DNA of 64,000 nucleotides, taken from the NCBI GenBank assembly GCA_014621425.1, contig JAANBB010000201.1, positions 1 through 64,000 on the forward strand, given 5' to 3'. Each line of letters starts with the position of its first letter. The stretch's first letter is position 1. The notes under the pieces were generated by a model. That model was not told the origin of the DNA. It saw only the letters and a list, made by a program, of their open reading frames with translations, and ran no database searches. The DNA is from Cylindrodendrum hubeiense (taxonomy: Eukaryota; Ascomycota; Sordariomycetes; Hypocreales; Nectriaceae). Shown here piece by piece: positions 11,472 to 24,153 of the stretch. The translations under genes were made by a program, and so were the position numbers.

Positions 11472-14400
11472 GGCAGAGGAGACGGGGCAGGTTCTTTAAC
11501 TACTACTAATAATACATGCAGCAACGTCCTGTCCCACCATGGACGCCTTGCTTCTGAGGGAGTGTCTCCCATGTCTGGCGCACTTCGCCTAGAGCTGAGA
11601 CTGGGACTGGGACTAGGACAGCCAGCGACTGGGACAGCGACGGGGACAGCGACGGGGGTCGGTTCCGTGACCCCTGCACATCGAGCTCTAGACAGATGTG
11701 TGACATGGGGCGGGCTAGTTCGCGCTTGGCACTTGTCGGGGCGCGTCGGGACATCAAGTGCAGATGCGATCTCCTTGGGTGACGGCTGGCCAATGGAGGC
11801 GTTGTGACAGAGGCACCAAGCCAACTGGTGGCTTGGGGTAAGCCCTGGCGGGGGCAAGGTGACGCGCTAATTAAGCAATGCATGCTGCTGTGTTGTGCAC
11901 TGCTAATAATACAGGTAGGTGTAAGTCTGGATATGTGTAATCTGTACACCGAAGAGCGATGCGAACTTGGCGCCGTTTTACGCCGCAGTCGATTATAGAT
12001 TGAAGCTGTCACTAGGTGCGGCTTGCATATGGTGGGCCTCTCGGAGGGAGTGGTGAGAAACAAACAAAAGGAAGGGTCCGCGACACAGGGACTTGACGCC
12101 TGGATAAGATGGGGCATTGGTTGGAGCATGAGCATTCACCGATGCAATGTGAGGGAGTCGACCGAGGCAAGAAATCGAGACAAAACAACCTAATCCAGGA
12201 GACTGCAGGGAGAGATGAATCATGTGGGCGGCAACGGCTGAATGTCTCAAGCGAAGCTCGCGAGTTGTGCTGGGAGTGGCGATGGATGAGGTAGGCCGGC
12301 ATGCGAAATTGGGTGGGTGGCGCGAAGCAAACAGAAAAAGAAAAACTGGGCATGAAAATGAGGAAATGGGAAGAAAAGGAAATGTGGCCCATGATACGAC
12401 GCTGGACAATCGGACAATCGGACAATCGGAGGAGAAAAGAAAGCAGCCACTCGACGCCCACGCCCGAGGCGTCATGGTTGGCGTGTCCTTCCTTACCTTG
12501 TCCATCCTCGCAGCATGGCTTTGTGAAGCCAGGCTCACAGGATTGTGGCTCACAGCATGGTGGCCCACTGCGCCCTGCGTTTTTAGCGGTGTCTGGTGTC
12601 TTTCGCTTGGAAGATCATGTCCTAGGAAGCATCCAGGAAGCCAGAGATGAGTCAAAGGGAGTCAAAGGGAGCCAAAGAGGCCGCAGAGAGGAGCCGAGGG
12701 GTGCAGCGCGGATACCGAGATGGACGGCCAGGCATACATACCACGGACACGCTGGGGCCATGATGACCAACGAACAAGTGTGCAAAACAATGGTGCTTTT
12801 GCAAGCCGTGCCGTCCCTGAATGGATCACAAGTGCCAGAGTGGAGTATCGCCCAGTGGTGGCGGGCTGAGGAGATGGGCCACCAACCCAGAAGTCCCAGC
12901 AGGCAGTGCTCAACCCGCCATGGCCGCAATGGCCGCAGTTACCACGCCGTCGGGAGATTGCAAATGGGCGGATTCACAGATTGGCGGCCGGCGGCAACCC
13001 AGAACCTGGTCGGGGGACCTTGTCGCGGACGCGGGACCTGGGGCGCGGGACCTGGGCGCTCGTCGAATTAATATCGAGTCGTCGGTAGCGGTGATCAAAC
13101 GTCGATCCCCCCATCCTTGTCCCCCCTGTTGGTGGCATCAAATGCCGGGACCGACCCTGCTCCTCGACGTGATTGCTGGGTGCTTGTCGACGCCTCGCGC
13201 TGCGACTGACCAAGATGGGACGGGAGTGATTGGATTCCGCACGACAGCCAACGCGACTGCCCACGACTGCGACAATGTCTGCGTCGTGCATTGTTCGGAA
13301 GGGTCGGAAGACAAGACGCCTCAGACAGGCCCTCCCCCCGATCTCGTGCCTGCGCCAGTACTCTCTGGCTCTGTAGTCGTCGGTACTGGCGCTGGAACAG
13401 GGAAGGCGGGCGCACCCAAAGCAGCGTAGCCCTACTTGTACAAGCCGAGGGTACCATCCATCATATATCCGACTATCGATCGATCGCTTAGATCTCAGCC
13501 GGTCATGACCGTCGGCCTTTTTTCGAGCCAGGGGGTTTGGCCAGGGGAGTGGGTGAGCCGCACCAGCGCAACACGCCAGTCGCTCTAAGGCTCGCTCTAA
13601 TAATGCCCCATCCAAGACGAGCGAGCGCAAAAGCACTCTCATCAGCTTTGATGTTGTCATGTTCAGCTCTGTGCCTCCCTCCCAGCACACCACCGCGACC
13701 CACCGGTACGCTATCTCCCTCACCTCGGCGCAAACTACTGTACGAGGGAGGCGTTGATGCTCGCTCCGCCAGGCACACTATCCAGTCCGTTTGATGTCCA
13801 CATCCCCCACTTTGAGTCCCGCGAGCCCGATGAGCCCAGTGAAACCCCGTCTTCTCTGCCCTGTGCTCCCCGTTCTGCTCGTTCCTGGCCGACGCCCACT
13901 CGAGGCCGAGACCTCGGCTCTCCAGGCCTCGCAGCCATTATCCTTGTTCGCCTTGTGACTCTGCCCGCCGTTCCTGGTTCAATGCCTGCCCTTCTCCACA
14001 AGGCCCCTGGTCTCTCGGAAGCCTGGTGCTGGCATGAAGAATTTTGGTCTCCAACAACCAAGGCCTTGGCCGTGGGATTGAAGATGAGGAAATTGTTCAT
14101 CTCCATCAGTCGGACGATTATGGTTTCTTTTTTTCTTTTTTTCCCTTCCTTTTCTTTTTTCAGTTCCCTTCCTGAGTGCCTTTCCTTTCTTCTGTCTTGC
14201 GCGTTTTCTTGTTCTCTCTGCCGCGATAGCACCCCTTCATGCGTTCATGAACTAAACCGTTCAAATACGATCGTGTCCCCCACCCCTTTTTGGGTTCCCG
14301 CTGTCACCGATAGCCCCATCACCGACCGTTCCGTAGCCACGAAAACTGGATCCATCCCTCCATCCCAAATGCGTCGTCTAGCCTTTCTTCTGTCAGTTCA

Positions 14401-15137
14401 GCGCACCCAGGCGTGCGTCCTACTATTCCCGTTGCCCCCGCGCGCGGCTGCAAGACTAACACGCCCGCGCCTTGGTGATTAGGTCAATGCTTACGACAAC
14501 TGGTTTGGCGGCCGGTCCCTGAGGCCCAGGAACAGTCTCCATCGTCCTCGGCGATGCAACACAATCCGTATGGCCAAGTTCAACTGCCAATCCAGTCTGT
14601 GCAACGTCCGAGCCCAGGCGTTACGGCTCCGCTCGGGCGTTTTACCCGTGCCTGTACCCTGTTCTGGTTGCTTGTCAGTTGGGCATGACAGAGAGCTAGA
14701 ATGCCCCTCCTTGAGCATCATTGGGTCTTGCCCGCGCTGCCGCCAACCGATGTCCAGGTTTTGCATGCATCGGAATGTTTCTTTCGCAGGTCGTCGATTT
14801 TCTTACTCGCTTCATCTGTATGCCAGTTGTATGCCAGTTGTACGCCGCATCTGCTCTCTCGTCGTACGCCAGTCCCGACCTATCCCGTAATGCCAAAACC
14901 CCGTTCCCCCCAAAACTATGACTGGTTTGTTTCATATCCTCCAGTAGCACTCTCCTCATTCCCCCGAGTCCTCAAACCTAAGACAACGCTCACCGGGAAG
15001 GATGGATAACCTGCATTGGGGGGGGCATACTATGTTTCACTTCCCACAGAATAACGCATCCTCTGGCGCACTGTCCGGCGAACCGGTGGGCTCAAACAAC
15101 CACAGTGGCAACCGTCAGCTGCCAACTACGTCTTTCA
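11472..15137. other. 3.7-kb gene-poor region between ppm2 and the MHYT gene
   Basis: This contains the upstream region of the MHYT gene and the 3' side of ppm2. Several ORFs of 120-256 codons overlap on both strands (for example 12301-13071 and 13754-14482), but none shows a family motif or a coherent splice model. There are small repeats: CGGACAAT three times near 12409, AGTCAAAGGG twice near 12653 and a T/C-rich run near 14130-14170. I see no convincing gene. Confidence 0.4.
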
Positions 15138-18100
15138 CTACGTCTGCTGATGCAATAGCTCATCCGCTAGTCGCGCCAGATAGAACTGGCGAATCTCGGG
15201 GGGGAGCTGGTCGAAACCCTTGGCGAGTCGAGCCACATCCTGTCTCCCTTTTTCATACGCCGCAAGGTCTCTGTTCCCATAGACGTCGCGTCCGGATGAA
15301 TATCCACTATGCAGGTCACGGAAAAAGAAGTTGACCGCAACGCTCATGTTCGTTGTGGGTGACGCCGTGTGAAACCACATTGGTGGCAAAAACAAGACGT
15401 CGCCCGGACCCAGCACGGCGTCGTGAGGATGAGTGGCTGCCAGATGGTGCTTCTCAAGTGCAGAAAATACATCAAGGCTTGAGCTCGAGGCGCCAGGCGC
15501 AAATGCCAGGTGACTGACATCGGTTGGCGGAAATAGCACCATGCGCTTTGAACCTCGGATCTGTGTGTAGACATTTGCCATGACCTGGAACGAGGCGTTA
15601 GTCTGTATCCATAGCTCGGCTTGTCAGAAAACAACTCACATCGTAGTGCAGCCACATGTTCACCCTGCCAGATATTCGTAGCACTGAACTGAACAAATTT
15701 TCCGTGACGTAACGGAGCTCTTCTGGTAGGCTACATTCGTCTGCCAGTGCTGGAAAATCAATGTTTATGTTGGCTGGTGACTCTGATGGATTTTGTTCCG
15801 AGAGAGAGCGCAAGTAGAGCCTCTGCCCAAGCTTAACTTTGTCCATGAACGTCCCAAAGGTTTCCGTAACATAGCGGAAGTTTTTGGAGTTAAAGTCCAT
15901 CTTCTCCGTGTCCAGTTGGCACTCATGCACCACCACCTGATCATTTTAGTTGTCTTTCACGTAAAATGACGTTTGCGTGAGGAATTGCTTACCTCCTTTT
16001 TCTCGCCCAGGCACTGAACCATGTATTCAGGGGTCCAGTTCTCCATGCACTGGCCCAAGTTCAAGCCTTCAATAATGACTGGCTTTCTATTCCGTAACAC
16101 CTCCTGAAAGTCAGAGTCCGAATTCAACCTGACCCTAGGGATTGTTGTCGTGGTAGCCTTTGCCGCTGTGTGCGTTCGCTCGACGAGGCCAGCACTAGAG
16201 TGTGTGACTTTGGGAGAATCCACATAACTAAAGCTAATGTTGCCGCAAGCCAATGTCTTTGGGTGTGATGGAAAAGCACTCGAGGTGTCAACTAAATAGA
16301 TACCGGTTTCCCAGAACGTCCCCATCGAAAAGCATGTGGCGCCTCCTCCAAGGAAAATGAGATTATTGTTCAGAAACACGATAGAAGATCCGATCATGAG
16401 TGGCCACTTATCGCTGGTGCTTTCAGACGGCGTTGACAGGTGAATTTGTAATCTTTCTCGGAAAGACACAAAGACTACGTCTTGACCTTGGGAAGACGGG
16501 TGCTGTCCAACGCCACCACATACTGCCGAGAACGGGCCACACTCAACCACCTGAGCACCAAACACCGATAAATCATTGGCTTGGCTACCCAGATCTTCAA
16601 GAATTTCGAAATTCAATGAGGGCTGTGGATTTGTTAGTGCATGTTTCAAATAGCTGTGCCGCAAAGGTTGGGGGAGTCGATCTAGAATAACCCACCATAG
16701 CACCAGTGATGTCAAGTTTCCATTGGTAAGCTTTAGTGTTAATTGTACCGTCCTGGGTCATTCCACCAGACAACAGTCCGCGGAACAACTTCGAGCTGTT
16801 CTGGGATTCTTCTGACGAGGTAAGGGCGACGGCCCCGAAGATGGGATCTGGCACGGTGCCCGACGTGGTACATCTGAGCCAGCCCATAATGGGATGGAAG
16901 AGGAAATAGTCCGGTGATACTTGCGAAATTCCAACCTTGCCGCCGAAAACGAGAGCAAGGGCTGAGCCTCTGAGTCGAACAGCGGCATGTCGAAACAAGG
17001 GCGTTGGGAGATCACCGGTCTTCTCCCAGCATTTGGAGCCCTTTTTGAATATCCAGGAATCTGAAAACACACTGCTTGGCGACGCCCGTCCACCAGAAAG
17101 AAGGAAGCCAAAGTCCCCAAGATCAGTAACTGTGTGACACATTCTGGCAGAAGGTCCAACAGGGGACATCTCTAGCGGCACAGTGGCCCCTTCCAGAGTG
17201 TAAACATCGTAAGATGCAACCCTTCCATTCGTTCCCATCCCGAAAGTGTGCATGGCATAACGTTGTCCTTCTGGGTTTGCAACGACCATGGGGGCACCAA
17301 ATCGACGTTTGGGAGCAACTGAGTCGTGGCGGTTGATTTCCACAACGGACGAGCAACGAGTATCTTGCTGGGCTCGATCCTGGGAGGATGCGCTGATTTT
17401 CGGGGATGCCTTTGCATGCATGACAAAGTAGTGCCTTGCAAACAATACAAACTCTTCCCACTCATCAAACGGCTCGGTGTCATCGAGTGCAATCTTTTCA
17501 GTAGAGCTGAGGAATTCTTCGCTATTCCAGGCTTCCCATAGGTCCCAGAGGTCAACACTCTGCCAACCTCTCTCTTGAAACCGAACTCTCTGGCTTTCCA
17601 AGGTAGGATATTGGTGAACTGATTTAAGGGGAGTGTTGAGTTTGTTGAAATGCTTCAGCATGGTTCTTGCAAAGGGGTGGTCGGGTCCATTGGGGAGAAT
17701 CTGCTCTAGGAGACAGAACTCGGCTAGAAAGCATCAGTTCGAGTGTCCATACATCAGGCGTGTAAATAAGAATTATATCAACCTTGGCCAATAGAGCTCG
17801 CCCATTCGATAAGGGCATCAGCAGACATAGTGTCCATATAAGTGATGGAGACTTCAGCAACAAACAACACCGAGCACTTCGACAGAGGGAGAAATGACTC
17901 GAGGCACTGGCGCAGAGCATCGAGTTTCCGTAGATCACACCCGAGTTGACAATATTTGTCACTGCGAAGAAGTATTTGGTCTGTGTCGTGCTCGCTGATG
18001 AAAGGGTTCGGGCCGAGTAGATCACGGAGTTGCGGGGTTCCGAGAACGATGGCGCGCTTCTTGCGCATGAGGTCTGGGTAGTCGATATCTAGAAAAACTG

Positions 18101-18609
18101 TGTTCTCGCATGCACTTGCATAACGAGTGTGACACTGCCATGGTAGGACATCACTTTCGGGGGTTGTGATCAGCAGAATGAATAGTCCTCGTCTCTGAAA
18201 GGTGACGTGGTGCTCACCTCCCACATCCCAGGTTTATAACAACCTTCTTGTGATTAGACGGCGATGACTTGAGGAATTGATGAACAACGACATCAATGGC
18301 CCTGAGCCTCAACCAATATCCGCGATTGATGAGCGGGGCTCTCCTCTGGAATTTATTGACAAAGTAGCGAAAGAAATGGGCCTCGTCGGGATAGTAGAGC
18401 CGCTCAACGCTCCGCTTAGAGACGATGCTGCTACTGTTTGTCTGTGTACTTGCTCAGTAAGCAGTATGAGGAAATAATGGAAGGTCGGCGGCATGAAGAA
18501 CCACGGCCAACTTGGGGACCAAACTTACCCCCATGATCAGGTCATCCAACGCCTGCGACTTTGACGGCCGCGGGGGCGGCGGGGATGGCTTTGGGGAAGA
18601 TGTCGCCAT
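15138..18609 (-). CDS. ppm2: tRNA wybutosine-synthesising protein 4 (LCM methyltransferase, kelch, JmjC)
   Basis: Carries out late steps of wybutosine formation at position 37 of tRNA-Phe: SAM-dependent carboxymethyl esterification and methoxycarbonylation. Seven exons: 18609-18529, 18441-18218, 18153-17783, 17723-16696, 16622-15993, 15936-15640 and 15584-15138, giving 1025 residues. The leucine carboxyl methyltransferase part comes first, with SAM motif NLGCGSD near residues 97-103 and LDIDYPDL after it. Kelch-like repeats follow (RMCHTV, LLSGGRASP, LVFGGKVG). The C terminus is a JmjC domain with an intact iron triad: H875 and D877 (WLHYD) and H949 (MWFHTASP). The yeast protein lacks JmjC, whereas filamentous fungi usually keep it. 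It is divergent from atg18 over 0.93 kb. Confidence 0.92.
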
Positions 18610-19543
18610 TTTGAGAGAGAAAGCGTTTGCAGCTAGAACTCTCGGGTTGCAGGACGGGCGATAGGCGCCTAGCAGCCTTTTGGTGAGTATCTGCTGTTTC
18701 GTCCCAGGCGGATGGATCTTGGGCTTGGTGGGAGAGACCAGCCAGTGTCAGTGTGTGCGAAATTGTGGTTTTTACATGTGCATCCAACGATGGGCAGACT
18801 AAAGCCCACTCGCTCGCCGCAAAGAAACAGGTACCTCCCAGACACGCCAAATTGCGAGCAGGGCCAGGTACACTCCAAAACCTGTCCAAAAACCAAGACC
18901 GGCAGGAGCTGGCTGCATGCGTGCTTCCCCTCCCCACCTCCGCCTCCACTTGGACCGCTTCACTTGGACCCCCACCAGCTTTCTCCGAGCTCCGTCATTC
19001 TCGCCTTCACCCTCGCCCAGCCGTCGTGCATCTCCCATTCACCCACGCCCTCACCCTCCCCGAGCATCCGCCGGTGCCTTTGTCCCTCGACGGGCTATCC
19101 ATCTTGCTTTCATGCAAAACAGCACAAGGAGCAACCAACGACCCGGTGCGCAGCTCGATTCGCTGCCTGCGCTGGTACATAGTACAGCAATCTGATCGTC
19201 GCCCTCCTGGTCCCCAGCCTCGCGACAGCTGCCTAGCTTCGCCTACCAGCGTCGCCAGCCTCGCCAGCCTTGCAGTCCTCGGGATCATGATCACTCCCGC
19301 CTGACGTTCCCTCCACGGTGTCGTCTTCCCATATTGACTCACACCCTCCATCCTCGACTTTCGTCGACCCGAACCGAATCGAATCGATTGGCGCTGCCTA
19401 CCTCCGACTTGCCCCCCCGGCCGCCTCATCTCCGGCCTCCCGTTGACCGACCGACCAACTCAACAACCGATCGCGCCCGCGCAACACCCAAATCTTGATT
19501 CATCGCGCTTAGTCCCCGGTCTGTACGGGTATCTTTCGACATC
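18610..19543. promoter_or_regulatory. Divergent promoter region of ppm2 and atg18
   Basis: The two start codons lie 934 bp apart on opposite strands, so both promoters and leaders must be here. The stretch is CT- and CACC-rich toward atg18. I could not identify a specific TATA box or factor site. The ORFs inside are short and unsupported. Confidence 0.6.
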
Positions 19544-21094
19544 ATGGCGAACCCTACACTCAATTTCATTACCTTCAACCAGGATCACAGCTGCCTTGCC
19601 GTTGGTACGTCCCTCGCATTCCCAAATCTTGTCCGTCTTGGCTGACCATGACGTGCTTCCTCTCCTCGTACAGGGACATCCAAGGGCTTCCGAATCTATC
19701 ACACCGATCCATTCTCGCGAATATTCAGCAGCGATGACGGTAACATTGCCATCATCGAGATGCTCTTCTCCACCTCTCTTGTCGCCCTCATCCTCTCCCC
19801 CCGTCACCTCATCATCCAAAACACCAAGGTACGGAGCACACTAATGTCGCATTGCAGCCTCAGACGACTAACATCCCCGCCAGAGAGCTTCCGTTATCTG
19901 TGAATTAACATTCCCGTCCGCCGTCTTAGCTGTACGACTAAACCGAAAGCGCCTGGCCGTTGTCCTTGAGGAGGAAATATACCTTTACGATATCAGCAAC
20001 ATGAGCCTCCTGCACACCATTGCCACATCCCCCAACCCCTCAGCCATATGTGCTCTATCACCCTCATCTGAAAACTGCTTCATCGCCTATCCACTTCCAA
20101 AACCGCGAGAAGATGCAGATTCCAGGCGTCCTGCCCACGCTCCTCCCCAGTCGACCTTTGTTCCTCCGACCTCGGGTGAGGTTCTTGTTTTCGACACCCT
20201 GACTCTGAAGGCCGTCAATGTCATTGAAGCGCATCGATCACCTTTGTGTTGCATATGTCTCAACAACGAGGGCACTTTGCTCGCCACGGCCAGTGAGACA
20301 GGAACCATCATTCGTGTCTTCTCCGTGCCGAGGGGCCAGAAACTCTATCAGTTCAGGCGTGGAACCTACCCATCCACTATATACAGCATGTCGTTCAACC
20401 TCAGCTCCACCCTTCTCTGCATCTCTTCCACGTCAGACACTGTCCACATCTTCCGTCTCGGTGCCCCTCCCGGTAATACAACCCCGGCTGGCGCACCTAT
20501 TGAATCACCCACCTCGCCGCGACAGGACCGATGGTCACGAGCTCGAAGCCACGAAGATTCTGAGTCGCCAGGGAACAGCGCGGCTGACTCTCCCAAAAGT
20601 GACGGAGCTGACAAGGCCGGCACCGGGGATGGGTTAGGCAATGGCAGTGCAGGCCATCGTAGGCAGAGTGGCTCATTCAGTAGCATGCTGCGGCGCTCAT
20701 CTCAGCTCATGGGTCGCGGGGTTGCTGGGGTCGTGGGCTCATATCTACCTCAATCCGTCACCGAGATGTGGGAGCCATTAAGGGACTTTGCCTACATCAA
20801 GATACCTAAGTCGACAGCGCCATCGGGCCCTTCGCGGGCTGCTGGCGAATCACCAGCTGGCCCACTCCGCAGCGTCGTTGCTATGAGCAGTAGCAGCCCG
20901 CAAGTCATGGTCGTTACTAGCGATGGCGGCTTCTACGTCTACAACATTGATATGGAACATGGCGGAGAGGGCTACTTGGTCAAGCAGTTTTCGTAAGTTG
21001 ATATCCTATCTCTCAGAAGAGCTGTACACTAACTGCGTTCTGCAGGGTCCTGGAAGGAGATGACAAGAGCGACGTCTCAACTTACGGTAGCTAG
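19544..21094 (+). CDS. atg18: Autophagy-related PROPPIN Atg18
   Basis: Beta-propeller protein that binds PI3P and PI(3,5)P2 and acts with Atg2 in phagophore expansion, and in vacuole and endosome membrane traffic. Exons: 19544-19604, 19674-19828, 19884-20992 and 21046-21094, giving 457 residues. It begins [21 protein letters not shown], typical of the family. The lipid-binding FRRG motif is at residues 229-232, in the expected blade. A long Ser/Pro-rich insertion follows HIFRLG (about residues 265-385), matching the variable loop of the sixth blade. The C-terminal blade resumes at [21 protein letters not shown] and ends [15 protein letters not shown]. The three introns have GTACGT, GTACGG and GTAAGT donors and CAG acceptors. 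Confidence 0.95.
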
Positions 21095-21984
21095 TTATTC
21101 TCGATCTCAGCGTCAGACGGTTCTTCCCACAACTTCAAGGCATTCCCCTAACTGAGGAGAATGACGGTGCATCACACAGGCGTTTGCGTTCAATGGGGTT
21201 TTGTAATTTCTATTTCGTTGGGAATAATCAGTCATCTTAAATACCCATTTTGTCTCCTTCACTGCTCCTGAGTGTCTTGTCCAGCTACTCATCCTGAATC
21301 AAACTACTCATCCTGAATCAAACTCAGCTCACTGGCAGTGGTAACATGGGAAGCCGTCGGGTCGGCAAGAAGATTCCCTGAGCTTGGTCATTTTTGTCGG
21401 GTTCACTCGATCAGTCACGCGGTAAATTAATCCTTTAATAGCCATTTTACGGATGTGCCTCTCCCTGTGCGGATAATTGAGCATCGAGGAAGCGTCCCTG
21501 ACTTTTCATTGTCGTCGTAACTCATCATCATATCCTAAGCGCAGCTTCAACATCCCAAACATGCGACGCCTCCAATGGTCAACAACCTTCTCTGTCAACA
21601 AACGCCGGATACAAAGCCTTCTTCAAACCCTTGAAGGCCAATTGACAGCCCAACAGACCCGGCAAGTCGAGACTGAAACAAAACGCCTGCGCGGCCCCAA
21701 TCCTCAATAATCAACCAATCTGTTCGTCAAACAAGACATGAGTCACAAACTACTCTTTCTTAACCCGCTAGATAGGGGAGATCGGTCTCGTAGCACTCCT
21801 GGTGCTCTCGAGACAAGAGCTCCCATCAGTGTTAAAAAAAAATCCAAAACAGAGTACTACAGACTGCAGACCAATCAATTCCTCGACAGTATTGCGCCAT
21901 CCCCAGAACATACTGATGGAAGGATGCTATCCCTCGCAGAATGGTATGTCTAAGCCCCTAGCATAGTTTCAGGGATCCAGAAAT
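21095..21984. other. Convergent 3' intergenic region (atg18 / pps1)
   Basis: AT-richer DNA holding both 3' ends. Two short ORFs on the + strand (an ATG-started 49-codon frame from 21560, and 21738-21953) show no family resemblance. A 19-bp tandem duplication lies at 21285-21322. Confidence 0.5.
21285..21322. repeat. Perfect 19-bp tandem duplication
   Basis: CTACTCATCCTGAATCAAA occurs twice, directly abutting and with no mismatch. It lies about 190 bp past the atg18 stop codon, so it is probably in the 3' untranslated region or just beyond. Confidence 0.95.
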
Positions 21985-24153
21985 CTACCTGGAATAGGGA
22001 CTGTTCATGAGTGCAATCGCTCGCGTGATCTCTCCCCATTCGAGATCTCTCTTCACCGGAGCGTCTTCGTCGCCTTCCTGCTGGAGCGTCTCCTCCCACC
22101 TCAAAAGTTCGTAAGCGAACCGTAAATGTGGTTGAATGATGACGTTGAGTCGGCGAGCTCTGACAAAGCAATATGCGCGAGGAAATGACACGTTCATGGC
22201 CCGCATAACCTCAGCAATGCAAATTGTGGCACTTCGAGAGACACCAACTCGGCAGTGAACCAAAGTTGCGGTGCCGTTTCGTCTTCCTCGATCTACAGCA
22301 AAGGAGAAGAAATTTGATTAGCCAGGGTACATATATCGAGAAGGGATTGACTATCATTACTCACCAATAAATTCAAGGCATCGGGAAAACTCGTCGGTTA
22401 ATGGGTCGATGCCATTGTCCTGAACTCCCTGAACCACACAGACGTTCTCCTCTCCCCACTCTTCCATATCCCCATCTCGCCACATGGCTGTCTCTCCTAC
22501 ACTGAGGATTTGGCGGATGCCGAGGGCCTTCAGGAGATCCGGGTTGTTTGCATGGCCGAGATTGCCGAGGTACATGTAGTCGAGAACGCGACTAGGAAAC
22601 GAGCCGTCCAAGCCAGCAAACCAACTTGGCTCATCCCTGGTGAGAGTAGTGATTTCGGTTAAACTCATACCAGCACAGATGGGTGATTCCCGAAGCAGTC
22701 TTGGGGTGATTGCTGTCAATAGAGCCACATCGGTGGGATATGCAAAGAAATTTCGCTTCTTGATAGTGTGAAGATGAAGCCAGGCTTCCGGCACAGCTCG
22801 TCCAGTGCTGTAGCTGAAGTAGGCAATGCCTAGCATTGTCGACTCGGTGTAACCATCAGCACAGTGAAGGAGAATCTTCCGAGGACGAACCTTGAAGGTT
22901 ATTTGCGGCTCAGACGGCATCGGTGAATCTCCTTCCACATCGTCTCTTGACTCAAAGTCAGGTTGGGGGTATGAACCCTGAGCAAGGTGGTACATCCATT
23001 TACACGTCTCAAGAATGCCATCAGCCTCTGAATGAGACCATGTAGGGGGGAGAATACTACCCGAAGAGGGGAAGTCGAGCATATGCTGCTTTCCAGTCTC
23101 GTCGGGGCTCTCAGCGATGACTTGCAACGTCAAAGGATTCAGCCGACCCAGATCGCTACACTCGATCAAAATGTCGAACTGCTGTTCCTCCGGTGTGCCT
23201 GGCTCTGGAGTTGGGCCCATAAAGACGTTGTGGGATATCTCAGACGCTTCTGTCATGTTCCACATTTCTCGTCTTTCCTGGTGGAAAAAGTCTAGGATTT
23301 TTCCTGTAAGACATCCTGACGAGTCGATTGCAACGATTTCTGGATGGTTGTCTTCAAAGTCGCTAAAAGGGCCTGTGCAAACAAACGTGTTGTACTCTGG
23401 CGCGCACACACCCTGTACAATCTGCTTCTCGCGCCATCGCTGCTGGCCTGTGGAAATGTCCCATGCCAGTTTGCGCGTCTCGGTTGCGTCCTGGCCATAT
23501 ACAATAATATCTGAGGTGCGGGCAACCTTGGCGGTCTGGATCTGGAAATTCCGGACGGAGAAGCCTTCGCGGGGATCAGCCTCGACGAAGTCAGGGCCGT
23601 CGCCAGACTGCATGATGTCTTCAGGCGCGACGGCGCCCTTGAGGCGGGCGCAGGTGAGGACACCATCGGCTTTGACGATGGTTACAGCGCGGATGCAGGA
23701 CGGAGTCTTTCTGAGGGTGCGTTTCCGGGCAGCAAAGAATGCCTGCTGGACATGGTTCTGGGGATGAAGGCCATGCAGCCATGGGAAGACCAGAGACGGG
23801 TCTGGCAGCGGCTGACGAGATGCAAAATCGACGGCCTCAGCGACCTGGTCCGCGTCAATCTCAAAGATGGAGAGCGAACCATTATCAATGCGGTCGAATC
23901 TGTCAGTGGGGTAAAGGGCGGAGCTCTGTTGTGAGCGGTCCAGGCTCCGGGGCGAGGGCGGCGATGGTGGTGGGGTGTTGGGCTCATCTGCACGAGCGGG
24001 TCCGGTGGGACAGACCGGGATGTGCTTGTTCGGGACGGGAACAGAACATTGTGCAGGAGAGGAGGAGTTGATGGATTCGAGGGAAAGGGGCGGTGTGATG
24101 TTCGCAGAGGGACGATGCGGCGGGATAGGTCTGGGGAGAGCAATGGTAGCCAT
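21985..24153 (-). CDS. pps1: Dual-specificity protein phosphatase, Pps1-like
   Basis: Predicted to dephosphorylate Ser/Thr and Tyr on protein substrates; yeast Pps1 is linked to S-phase control. Exons: 24153-22365 and 22292-21985, giving 698 residues. The 72-nt intron has GTGAGT and GTAG ends. The active-site loop HCRVGVSRSA has catalytic C610 and R616, matching HCX5R, and lies just after the splice junction. An upstream, phosphatase-like segment carries ILLHCADGYTEST; it keeps His-Cys but has Glu where the Arg should be, so it is probably inactive. That twin arrangement supports Pps1. The start is the first in-frame ATG; the frame stays open 46 codons upstream from a TTG but without an ATG, so an upstream exon cannot be excluded. 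Confidence 0.85.

Noticed and set aside
12301..13071. 256-codon + strand ORF in the MHYT-ppm2 gap
   Set aside because: It runs against overlapping frames on both strands, is rich in Arg, Gly and Trp as expected from random GC-rich DNA, and has no recognisable domain or introns.
13754..14482. 242-codon + strand ORF with a hydrophobic Phe-rich stretch
   Set aside because: The hydrophobic stretch is only the translation of a T/C-rich run at 14130-14170; I do not take it for a membrane protein.
21560..21710. Possible 49-residue basic peptide (MRRLQWSTTF...) between atg18 and pps1
   Set aside because: Short, no recognised family and lying in a 3' intergenic region; not enough to call a gene.
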